Assembly: GCA_002917075.1 (NCBI GenBank) | Contig: NTMA01000114.1 | Coordinates: 61,279-125,278 of the forward strand | From: Hawksworthiomyces lignivorus | Lineage: Eukaryota; Ascomycota; Sordariomycetes; Ophiostomatales; Ophiostomataceae | Direction of reading: 5' to 3' | DNA: 64,000 bases | Position numbers and translations under genes: made by a program | The notes under the pieces: model-generated | What the model was told of the DNA's origin: nothing | The model's input: the letters and a program-made list of their open reading frames with translations, nothing else | Databases searched by the model: none | Shown: positions 11,428 to 22,553 of the stretch, piece by piece | Layout of the letters: each line of letters begins with the position of its first letter | Position numbering within the stretch: the first letter of the stretch is position 1

Positions 11428-12860
11428 TGCCGCGGACGAGCAACGCCGGATTTCCGATGCCAACATATCAAAAAACGCTGCAAAAGTGACAGGATCTACG
11501 AGCTTCCGCCATAGAATGCTATACTACCAGTTTTTCCGCATGCACACCTTTCTTGGATGCCATGCAAACGATGGCGGGTAAAAAGCAGACCTTCACCATA
11601 CGTGGAACCAAACTCTAGTTTTCGAGGTGATGTCGGGAATGCACGTCAGCTCGGCCAGAATGCAGCTGCCATCTACGAGGAATAACAGCCTACTTGCTGC
11701 CAATCGCAGCTTCTGGCACTGTTCTATTTCCTTTAGAAGCGCGAAATAAGACGGTAGAATGCTTTCTGCCAGCCTTACGGGTTGTAAGAATATGTACAAA
11801 AGGGAATGGCTATGTATGTACGAGACATGGCCTCTTTGTTATTTGTATACTTTTTCTATTGGTATAGAATTCAGGGAAAAAAGGTACTCTGCTATCATGA
11901 ACAATAGTCGACGAATAGGGGCAGGCATAGGCGGGCTCTGGTGCATTTCATTTGTTCATTTGTTCCTTTTTTTATACATACAAAACGGGCTAAATACGAC
12001 GCAGCTAAATATGTACAGTACGTTAGTCGTACTCGTATGCATATGATATGCCTATACGCGATAGAACGTATACCGATAATTACACGGGCGGCTTTTACTC
12101 CGATCGCATATAGTGGATTTCGCAATGGCTCTCCCACCTTCTTCTGTGGAGTCGCTCATCGAATCTCCTCCAACCAGGGTCATCGGTTTTTCTGATTCCA
12201 TCCCTCTCTTCCCTTTCTTCCCATCTCCTCCTGTGCCGAAACACAAAAAGCTCACACGACGATAAAGCCATATCCCGTTCTCCAAAAACCCAACCCGATC
12301 TTTCACCCGGCCCTCCTCTTGGTACTTCCATCTCCCGTTTGCTATCACATGTACATGCACTATTTCTTTCCTCGACCTTCTCTCTTTGCCAAATTTCTAG
12401 AAGCATATCTCGCCTCTCCTTCTGTCGTACTTTTGCCATCTCTGCTATCGCACAGCCCATTAGAATCGCGATTCTCCATCAGCCAGCTCTATAGGCTGTT
12501 TGCTTGTCTTCTTTTCGACTCCTCTCTTTTAGCTTTCTAAGCCGCCCCTCCTTATTTGCCTTTTGGCCGACACACCTTCGAGACGACATCGTCGATACAC
12601 AAGCGACCTTTAGTTTTCAGACGAACGCCATTATCAAACCGCCTTCTCTTATCCCCCGCAACTTTTTTGTACAGTCGAGGGCGACTGAAGGCAGCCGACG
12701 ATTGCCCATCCGACTTTGGTGTCGAATTTGCCTTATCTGCTGGTCCCCTCCGCCAGAGAAGATCCCGTTTCCATACTTGCTTTTGCAATCCGTCCGAAGA
12801 AGAAGCAGAGAGGGTTGACGCCAACACTCTCTCTTCTTCTCCCCTCTTCCTGTTGCAGCC
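11428..12860. other. Intergenic region and leader of the RCD1 gene
   Basis: No gene supported. The part after about 12180 is pyrimidine-rich and probably includes the RCD1 promoter and 5' leader. Confidence 0.5.
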
Positions 12861-14314
12861 ATGATGCCAAACACACACATCTATGGCCACCACCAATACA
12901 CGCCCCAGGACTCGTCGTGGATGCACCCGCACCACCATCAGCAGCAAGCCGCCGTAGCCGCCGCCGCCGCCGCTGCCGCCGCCGTTCAGCAGCAGCAGCA
13001 GCATCAGCAGCAGCACCAACAGCAACAGCAGCATCAACAACAGCAGCAGCAGCAGCAGCAGCAACAGCAGTACAACCATATTGCTACTCGACAACACAGC
13101 GTTGCCGCCGGTGCCTTGGGCGGTGTCAACGTTGGTGTCGGCGGCGCTGCGGGGGCCGGCGGCGTAGGCCATGGTGGCCCTGATGGCGCCCTGGACGGCG
13201 TGTCCGAGGACAACCGTCGCACGATGAGCTACATCGCCGACCTGCTGAACGAGAACACGCGCGAAGCGGCACTCTTGGAGCTTAGCAAGAAGCGCGAGCA
13301 GGTGCCGGAGCTGGCTCTGATTCTGTGGCACTCATTTGGTGAGTTGAGGCGGCAAGGAACCCTTGCTAGCTGGCGGGCGACCGCGCCTGCGCGCATAAGC
13401 GCCTAGCTAACCTGTCTGCAGGCGTGATGACCTCGCTCATCCAGGAGATCATCTCCGTCTACTCGCTGCTCAACCCCTCGCAGTTGACGGCGGCCGCGTC
13501 CAACCGGGTCTGCAACGCGCTGGCCCTCCTGCAGTGCGTTGCCTCGCACAACGAGACGCGTACTTTGTTCCTCAGTGGTAAGTCACCGGACTCGCGATTA
13601 CGCTCCTCGCCGGCAGCTGTGCCTGTCTTTCTAGTACAACCGACTCACTTTTTTCTCCTTCGCGCTCTAGCCCACATTCCTCTCTTCCTCTATCCGTTTC
13701 TCAACACCACTTCTAAGTCGCGGCCCTTTGAGTATCTGCGCCTCACGTCGCTCGGCGTGATCGGTGCCCTCGTTAAGAACGACTCATCCGAGGTCATCAA
13801 TTTCCTCCTGACCACTGAGATCATTCCTCTATGCCTGCGGATCATGGAGACCGGATCCGAGCTGAGCAAGACCGTGGCCATCTTCATCGTCCAGAAGATC
13901 CTGCTCGACGACAACGGCCTCAACTACATCTGCGCCACCTACGAGCGGTTCTACGCGGTCGGCACTGTCCTCAGTAACATGGTGGGACAGCTGGTCGAGC
14001 AGCAGACGGCTCGTCTCCTCAAGCACGTTGTCCGCTGCTTCCTCCGGTAAGAGGGATTCCCATTCCAGAAGAACAACCCAGTGTGCAGATATAGATATGA
14101 GAACAAGCAGACAGCTGACCATCTTCCTTCTAGCCTCTCCGACAATGCTCGTGCGCGCGAGGCTCTGCGCCAGTGCCTGCCCGAACCCCTTCGCGACGCG
14201 ACCTTCTCTTCGGTCCTGCGGGATGACGCCGCTACGAAGCGCTGCCTAGCCCAGCTCCTCATCAACCTCTCGGACAACGTCGTCGAGCCCGGCACCGGCA
14301 TGCCTGCGATCTAG
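12861..14314 (+). CDS. rcd1: RCD1/CAF40 (CNOT9) subunit of the CCR4-NOT complex
   Basis: Predicted exons are 12861-13338, 13422-13577, 13671-14046 and 14134-14314, giving about 396 aa. All introns have GTRAGN donors, and the first has a clear GCTAAC branch site. The N-terminal ~110 residues are low complexity: His-rich, then poly-Ala, then poly-Gln, then Gly-rich. From about residue 120 the protein is the armadillo-type CAF40/CNOT9 fold: [64 protein letters not shown] and [19 protein letters not shown]. It ends in the conserved [21 protein letters not shown] region. CAF40 is a scaffold and peptide-binding subunit of CCR4-NOT, the main mRNA deadenylase (family knowledge). The fold is near-identical across eukaryotes, so the family call is secure. 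Only the length of the low-complexity N-terminus is lineage-specific. Confidence 0.96.
12986..13072 (+). repeat. CAG/CAA (poly-Gln) and preceding GCC (poly-Ala) coding repeat
   Basis: Seen directly: interrupted CAG/CAA/CAT codons encoding poly-Gln with His interruptions. They sit just after a run of GCC/GCT codons at about 12951-12985 encoding poly-Ala. Both are inside the RCD1 reading frame. Confidence 0.85.
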
Positions 14315-17300
14315 CAGACTCTGCAGACAGGCCGGCTGCTGCGTGCAGCGGCTATCTTATCGAGTGAACCATCGCCCTTTGATGGGGCGTTGATTGGCCG
14401 AGGCCACACCTAATCAAGCAGAAACAAGTGTCATGCGGCCAACTAATAGACGCGTCCTTAGACTACTTTTGCTTCTGTTAATATAATGTCTGGTAGTAGA
14501 CTTGGCCGACGTCGTACAGCTACTCGAATCCAAAAGCAAATCGAAAAGGACCAAAAAAAGAGAAGAGACTCGAAAATGAGGAGGAACTAAAACGCATCCA
14601 CCGGCGTCTTTCTTATATACCCCTTTTCTATTGTTTCCTTTCCCCCAAACCGGCTTTCCCCCGTTTTCACATTACCCCCCTGCCTCTTGTTTATTCTTGC
14701 TTATTCATATTCTTTCTTCTATTCTCTCATGACTGTTGTTTCTTCATCATGGCCGGATCACAAAAGACTGGGCGGTTGATATTGCCCCCCCCTTATACAC
14801 AACCTTGGACGGCGTCGAGCATGCTCTTTTCGGTGTTCTCGGAGAAAAATAAAAGGATTTCCATTTCTTTTTTTGCCCTTTCTTCGTTTCTATTCTTCCT
14901 GGTTCTTCCTCTCACACCACTTCCATTTACTATTTCATGTGATTTTATTTTACTATTACTTTACGCGCCGGGGGACTGTGTCTGGGGGAGGTGGAAGCAC
15001 TTGGCGGTCTTCATCTTTCTGAACGTCAGTTTTCTTTCCTTCTCTGCGTTGCCTGCGGCGCCTTCCGCCTTTCGTCTAGAGGCGGAAAAGGAGGCGTGCC
15101 GGCGGGTGTCCTGTCTGGTGTTTCTGTCATTTTCCTTTTCCTGTCTATATTTCTTTATTTTTTTACATGTTTTTATCCCTATTTTACGAGTCGATTTTCA
15201 TGGATGTGCGTTTTCTTTTCTTCCACAAGAAAATTAGGGCTGGTTTGTTTCAGTCAGGAGACATCAAAATGCTGTGGTCTTTGACCACTGCGTAGACCAC
15301 TCTGCCGATCTGCCCCTCAAGCTGGAGTCGTCAAATAGAGGGCGGTAGAGAAGAGAGAGTACTATCTTTTAGAATGGCGGTCTATCCTTTGTACCAACTC
15401 GGCGTTCGTCTGGCGTTTGCTTGTTTTACATCTTGTGGCGGGCGGTAGGAGCAATGGCGGCAAGGCGTGGAGCGGACACGAGAAAAAAGAAGCTGTCTGG
15501 CGAGATGTGAAAGGAGGGCGTTGGGCGCAAAAATGGAAGGCAACAGTGGTCTCTAGGAAAGAGATTTGCGCAGGATAAGGAGGTTCCTTTGATCTTTACG
15601 TCCTGACCTCTACCTATATATCTGTGTTTTCTGTGCAACGACTTGCATGTTTCTTCAACGCCCAGCTGTTGCAGGCTGCTGTAAGATACTGGTGAAGATG
15701 GACCGCGAGGCAAGAGGGCGGGCGGGACAGAAAGAGGAGGAGACGGAGAAAAGACACGACGGAACGAAAAGTGAAGGGCGAAAAGCGAAAAGCGAAAGGT
15801 GTAAATGGGGGGGGGAATGGGCATGTCTGTACGGTTTTATACATTTCACATTACCTATGTACATATATTTGGCGGCAAAGATACTCGGGAAAAGAAGATA
15901 CGAAAATGCGTGGTTTGCAGATGTAATTACAATCTACGTTTTCCATTCAATACATTCTCATTCTAACATATCAAATACTATTCTGTGAGGGCTGCAAAAT
16001 GGGGGGTGTTACAGCGATACGAGCTGACGTCGCGAGGAGGATCGTCTTCTCTTTCTTGTAAGACAGAAGTACAGAACCGAAAAGTCAATCCATGGGTTTG
16101 GGCTGCAACGAAGCACGACATCTAGCTGCCACGCACAAGACGAAGAAGGCATACCGGCCGGCCGCTGAGAAAACCGACAAGGCGACGAGGTGGTGACAAC
16201 AGATTCCGGGGTAGCTACTAGCGGAAACAGGCTCTGGCATGTGATGTGGTGGGCTAGAGCTTCTGCCCCGGTGCGCACCCTGTGACAAAAAAGAAGCCAT
16301 GCCGAATCAGAGCAACTGCTGCTGGCCAGCACAGCCAGCAATATCCCTTGTCTATCTACCCATAGAAAATAGATGAGCTCAGGCCGGTCGAACCACCTTG
16401 CCGCTTTGCAGCCCCCTTGGATTCTTTTTGTCGACATGACCCGTTTTCTCCTCTATCTCCCGTCTGTCCTCTCTCTCTTGCTCTTCTCTACTTATTTGTG
16501 ATCTATCAGGTCGCAGACCAAGTGCTACGAGGGGCCAATATTGGCTGCGAGCTGGAAGGAGGGTGAGGAGGGGTCGTCAGACCGCTGCTTGCTGGCTGCG
16601 TCTCGGTCGAGAAAAGCTCCGCCATGGGCCAACTAGCCGCTATGCGGCAAGCTTGGGCCAGGCTTGCTTTGTCCAGGTGGAAGCCCGAGCTCGTTCATTG
16701 GCACCCTAGTCAAGCTGATGACGAGTTCAAGCAACCAACCCCGGATTGGAATGATGCTGTTGAAGATTGTCGCAGCTACGAGTGAACTATAAGGGAAAAA
16801 AAAAAAAGATTTGCAAAATATGGCTACAGCCTGTGAATATGAGCAAGGGCAGCCGCGCTTTGCGTCCTACTGTGTATATACATACGTTAGCATATAGGAT
16901 GATAAGAGTTTGTACAAGGGCATATCTTGTGCCAGGGTAGTGCCTTTCCATGGCCGTGAACAGGTTTACGGGCTGCTAGGCTTGGCATAGGTCTAGGGTG
17001 TTCTGCAGAAGAGGCTGGGAAGAGAAAGTTGGGGGCCTCTAATAGTGGATAAACAAAAGACATTTATGAGATTATAAGCCTACACATAATTCTACAGTTC
17101 TACAAATGAAGTGCTGTTTGATAATGTGAGAACCCCCCCGTAATTGGATTCGATAACAAGGATATGAGAAGGGTCGAAAGTGGAAAAAAAGAAAACAATA
17201 AATAATACTTTCTTCACTGGTATGGATGCTGTGGTCACGACGGCCTGCCAAAGCCGGCGACTGAAACTGGCTGCCCTTCAGGTTCCTTGGAAAAGCAAGC

Positions 17301-18662
17301 ACATGTGCTCTGTAGCCTGAGTATATTGGGAGAGTGAAGAGAATTGGAGAACCAGCAGGGTACAAAACCTGCTACTCGTAGAGTCGTACTCGTACCTGCT
17401 AGTTGACATATGTCGTATAGCGCACAGAACCGTTGTATTGTAGAGACGAGACGAACAAGGATGGGCAGAGAAGATTGTGGTGATTGTGCTAGCCAAGGTA
17501 ATACACATTTAGGTAGCTGGTTACCTTCATTTGCAAGGTTTGCTTTGCTTTACGTGTGCAGCTACAATGTCGTAAAGTAGAGAGGCCCTTGCAGTTCATT
17601 GGAGTGGCATTCAAAGGCTGGCGCTTTGCAGCGGCACTATGTTCCACGCAAACATACATAAGCATAGTGCGGGCAATGTACTCTAAATATTGCTCTGAAA
17701 GGCGTACTCTGTTGGAACTTTGCCCAGGCGTTTGGTGGATGCAGCCAAGAAGGCGAAGGAGCACAGAAAGGGAGAATGGTGTAATTTTCTCTTGTCCGCG
17801 TGTGTGTCTTTGTCTGTCGCTTTCTTGAGAGTGAAAGTTGGAGGAGGGTGGGGTAAGACCAAATAGACTTATGACGGACCAACATCGTGGTGCTTTCTAG
17901 CTAGGCTGAGGCTTGGCTTGGTGGCCAAACAGGCTCCAGAGAATGTCCCGAAAGTAGCCAGTGGGTCTGGCCAGCGAGCCAGTACCGGGATGTTACACAG
18001 CTCTTCGTAGCCAAAAGGCGTCTCTAATGTTGTAGTCCTGGGGGGGGGGGGTTCTCTATCTCTTTCGTTGCTGAAAGCCCCATGATGTAACGGAGGGGGA
18101 CACTGCTCACTTTCGAAGATCTCGTTGTAGAGCACGGAGTACAATTGGTGGCCAGGCCGTACTACTTTCTTTGTTGGTCTTCCGGGGTGCTGTCTTCCTA
18201 GCCTGCATTTCCGCTAAAAGGCAACATTGGGGTCCCGTCCCGTTGGCCTTGTTTGGCTTTCTTGCCCTCCCTGCTCGTTTTTCTCTTTCTTGTTTCTCTT
18301 CTTTTGTTGTTTTTTTATTCTGTTTGTTTCTTCCAGCGGCAGATAAAAGATTAATCGTCCTACAGACGGATCGTCTTATTGAATCCGGCTTCTTGATTTG
18401 CTAGGCTCTGCGTCTAACATTTAGGTACGCAAGCCCGTCTTCAACTACTTCGGCTTCGCATCCCACGCGGCCTCATTGTCCTCTTTATTTGCGCTCTCGT
18501 CAGAGCCGAAAAAGACGGATTCTGACCACGCTTGCCAAATTGCACTTGTCTCTCAGAACTCTGTGATATCGAATAAAAGAAAGCATTGTTCTTGTGTGCG
18601 GCCCTTGCTGCACACTGTGGTCTTCCGAGCATCGTCCGTTCTTGGTGTAACACTCTTGCGTT
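14315..18662. other. 4.3-kb gap without a supported gene (RCD1 3' side to KHA1 promoter)
   Basis: Contains short plus-strand frames at 14749-15284 and minus-strand frames at 15426-15864 and 16009-16437. None has a recognisable motif, a good codon pattern or a splice structure. A 12-base G run occurs at 18040-18051. The part from about 18170 to 18662 is T/C-rich and likely holds the KHA1 promoter and leader. Non-coding RNAs cannot be excluded from sequence alone. Confidence 0.45.
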
Positions 18663-21604
18663 ATGGCCACAACTACGGCGACGGTCACGACGACCGTCGT
18701 GTCCAAAATCACCTCGGCCGCCACGGCCGCCGCGGCCACCGCGTCTAGCAACAGAGCGGCGGAGCAGGCCGGCGTCCTCGTGGGCGCCAATCCCATCGTC
18801 TACAATGCAAGCAACCCTATTTCGCTGTTCATCGTCCAAGCCGCTATCATTGTCATCTTCTGTCGCCTGCTGCATTATCCGCTCAAGTTCTTGGGCCAGC
18901 CACGCGTCATTGCCGAAGTTATAGGCGGCATCTTGCTCGGGCCCTCCGTCATGATGCGCATTCCGGGCTTCCAGGCCAATATCTTCCCAACCTTGAGCAT
19001 GCCTATTTTGAGCAACGTTGCTAATCTGGGCCTTATTCTCTTTCTGTTTCTGACGGGCCTTGAGGTGAGTCCCGAGTCTTTTTGTTTCACCGCTGCAGGC
19101 TAGTCAACGTAGCCGTCGTTCTCGGCCGGTTCGCTCACTGTTCTCTGTCTAGGTGGACTTGCGTGTGTTCAAACGCAATTGGCGCGTGGCTCTCACCGTT
19201 TCTGCCGCCAGCATGGCCATCCCCTTTGGCCTCGGCTACGCAATTGCCTGGGGGCTGTACAAGGAATTCGGCAACGAACCCGGCACGGAGCCCATCAATT
19301 TCGGCACCTTTGGTCTCTTCGTCGGCACTGCTCTCGCCATCACCGCCTTCCCCGTCCTCTGCCGTATTCTCTCCGAGCTCAACCTGCTGGGCAACACCGT
19401 CGGCGTGACCGTGCTTGCCGCCGGCGTCGGCAACGACGTCGTCGGCTGGATCCTGCTCGCGCTCTGCGTGTCCCTCGTGAACAACAGCAGCGGCCTGACC
19501 GCCCTCTGGGCCCTGCTGTGCGTCGTCGGCTGGGCCCTCCTGCTCATCTTCGCCGTCCGTCCCGCTTTCATCTGGTTCCTCCGCCGCAACGGCAACCTGC
19601 AAAACGGCCCGACCGAAGGCGTCGTCTGCCTGACTCTCCTGCTCGTCCTCACGTCTGCCTGGTTTACCGGCATCATCGGTGTCCACCCTATTTTTGGCGG
19701 CTTCCTCGTCGGCATTATATGCCCCCACGATGGAGGCTTCGCCATCAAACTGACAGAAAAGCTCGAAGATTTCATCTCTGCTCTCTTTCTTCCGCTCTAC
19801 TTCGCCTTGTCCGGTCTCAGCACCAACTTGGGCCTGCTCAACACCGGCATGACCTGGGCCTATGTCATCGGCATTATCGCCACGGCCTTCTTCGGCAAGC
19901 TTATTGGCGCCACCTCCGCGGCTCGCCTGTGCAAGATGTACTGGCAGGAGAGCGTCAGCATTGGTATCTTGATGAGCTGCAAGGGCTTGGTTGAGCTGAT
20001 TGTGCTGGTGAGTATCCTGCTTCCGTTCTTGTCGCCAGTTTTCCTTTTCAGATAGATTTCTTGCTGACCGTCTCATGCAGAACATTGGCTTCCAAGCAAA
20101 GATCCTCTCTCAGCGCACCTTCACCATGTTTGTCGTCATGGCTCTTGTAACAACGGTTGCGACGACGCCCCTGACCAAGCTTTTCTACCCCCTGTCTTAC
20201 CAGCAGAAGACGGAGAAATACCGCCGCGGCGAGATCGACTGGGACGGCAACCCGATCGGGTCGTCTGCCTCGAGTGCCCACGAATCGCTAGACAAGTTCA
20301 ACGAGTCTCAGATCCGTCGCCTGCTCGTCCATCTCCGCCTCGACAGCCTCCCCGCTCTGTTCACGCTCATCTCCTTGCTGGGTGGAGCCGACGCAGAGGC
20401 CAGAAGACAGCCCCTCCTCGCTGGCAAGGACGAAACAGGCGAAGAGCCACAGCAGCAGATTCCTCTGCAAAAGCGCCGCCACCTGCAAGTTCACGGCGTC
20501 CGCTTTGTGGAGCTCACCGAGCGTACGTCGTCCGTGATGAAAGTCACCGAGGTGGACGAGCTCAGCCGCCGCGATCCCGTCGTCAACGCTTTCCGCACCT
20601 TCTCCCAGCTGCACGACCTGGCCGTCTCCGGCCAGGTCGCCGTTGCGCCCGCCGCCTCCTTCCCAGAGACTCTGGTCACCGAGGCTACCGAGACGAGCTC
20701 CGACTTTGTCCTCGTCCCCTGGGGCGAGCGAGGTCTGACCTCCGAGGACCAGTCCGCCTTCCTGCCGACCTCGAGCAGCGTCGGCCGCTTTGACGACCGC
20801 AGCTACTTTGAATTCATCAACGCCGCGCTGAACCGGGCCGTGTGCAACACGGGTATTTTCATCGACAACGGCTTCGGCGGCGCCGCTCCGGCCCGGCCCA
20901 GCGGGCGCCCGCAGATGACCCGCACGTTTTCCATGCTGTCGACCCACAGCGCGCGCGAGCCGGCCACCCTGCCCGCGGCCGACAAGAGCCACCGCGTCTT
21001 CTTCCCCTTCTTTGGCGGCGCCGACGACCGCGTGGCCCTGCGCTTCGTCCTGCAGCTGGCCAAGAACAAGAACGTCACTCTCACCGTCGCCCACTTCACC
21101 TGGACCGGCGGCGACGCCGGCGAGAGCAGCAGCCGCGCGGCCGGGTTTTACTCTGCGTCTCTTCCTATTTCCGGCGGCGACCCGACAAAGGCAGTCGTCG
21201 ATGCCAAGGAGGCCGCCCTCGACGACGAGCCGTCCGCCCACGATCTCGGCCTGCTGTCGATGCTCAAGGAGTCCCTCTCCGCCGAGCTCGCCGACCGCGT
21301 CTCGTTCATCGAGTTCTCTGTCGACGGCTCGGCCTCCGCTCTGCTCGACGAAGTCGCCGTGCGCGCGGGCCACGTCGTCGGCCAGGCGCCCAAGAACGCC
21401 GGTGACGTCGTCGTTCTCGGCCGCCGCCACCCCCGCTTCGGAGACGGCGCCAACACCATCTCCGAGTCGTCGTCGTCTTCTTCCAGCGCCGACCTAGCAA
21501 AGACGATCGGCGCTGCGGCCGCGCGCCTCGTCCAGGCCAGCCTCAAGGCTAGCGTGCTCGTCATCCAGGCAGGCGGTCGGGGTGCGCAGTCGCACGGTGC
21601 TTGA
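18663..21604 (+). CDS. kha1: KHA1-type K+(Na+)/H+ antiporter of the CPA2 family
   Basis: Predicted exons are 18663-19064, 19153-20007 and 20081-21604 (both introns in phase 0), giving about 926 aa. The first ~60 residues are Ala/Thr-rich. They are followed by about 12 hydrophobic helices of a cation/proton antiporter domain, roughly residues 58-450. Visible family motifs are [60 protein letters not shown] and [12 protein letters not shown]. The cytoplasmic C-terminal half (about 450-926) includes a segment beginning [20 protein letters not shown] that looks like the USP-like nucleotide-binding fold attached to plant CHX and fungal Kha1 proteins. Yeast Kha1 works in the Golgi in K+ and pH balance (family knowledge); the location here is inferred. 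The downstream neighbour is convergent. Confidence 0.93.
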
Positions 21605-22553
21605 TCTTTGTAGCTTGTTTGTGATACCTCAGCATTGATCACTAGGATTGACTTTGCCAGAAATTTGATTGTTTCCTAGCCGCCATTCAACTTCGGCGTA
21701 TGATTTTGTCTTCAGCGTTCATGACTTTACCTTATTATACAAACATACTATAGTTTACTCAGGTGTTCTTTGCTTCTTGGAATAAGACTTGCGGTGGATT
21801 TACCAATCTCAACTTGATTTGCCGGAGTATCTCTGTTTGGCTCATGTATTCTCACGCTGAAATAGGTCTTTATCTAGGATCAACACAAATTACATTCACC
21901 TTCAGTACAAGATCAGAGTAATACCTCTTAAGAACCTGTGAAGCGTCACCCTTCCAAAATTATAGTGGATATAAGACAAGATGTATTGCTTGACAGATTT
22001 ATTGTACTCTCCGAGGATGCTTTTATTCCAGGATATGGGAATTCTTTCTAGCAAGACATGAAAAAATATGCCCTCTTCATGTACACAGGTGACACATGGG
22101 ACACATAGGCTACAAGAAAGAAGATAGTACCCCCAGTACGATGCAAAAAAGGAAGACAGAAATTCATCAGCAGTGACGTGCAAAAAAAGATAAACGCCTG
22201 TGGTCGGAGGAAACCGAGCCCTTGTCCTGTTCCTCGGTTTCTTCCATTGGTTTCCCTTCCCTTTCCCTCTGGCTCAAAGATCGCAAACAAACAGGAACCG
22301 TAACAATATGTTTTCCCAGAGCAAAGATACACGTAAAACTAACAAAGGAAATGAAGATAAGTTGAAGTAGAAGTTGGAGTGCGTAGTTAAAATAAGTAAG
22401 CGTAAAAAGTTGGTTGAGTGTAGATATGTGTGGGTAGGCAAATATCCTTTGTGCAATTCGCAACAAATACTCAGAACGCCGGTGGCCAGAATAAAGAGAG
22501 GGGATGGGAAAGACGGCGTAGAGAGGACGGATGAAGTGAGTTGGGAGAGCATC
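21605..22553. other. Convergent intergenic region between KHA1 and SREBP genes
   Basis: AT-rich sequence between the two stop codons. It must hold both 3' UTRs. No gene is supported. Confidence 0.55.

Noticed and set aside
14749..15284. Plus-strand frames of 100-160 residues in the RCD1-KHA1 gap
   Set aside because: Hydrophobic Phe/Ser/Leu-rich translation of T/C-rich DNA; two overlapping frames are equally open, and no family feature is present.
16375..16400. Possible tRNA B-box (GGTTCGACC on the minus strand)
   Set aside because: The conserved C after the T-loop is missing and no T-stem or acceptor stem can be paired.
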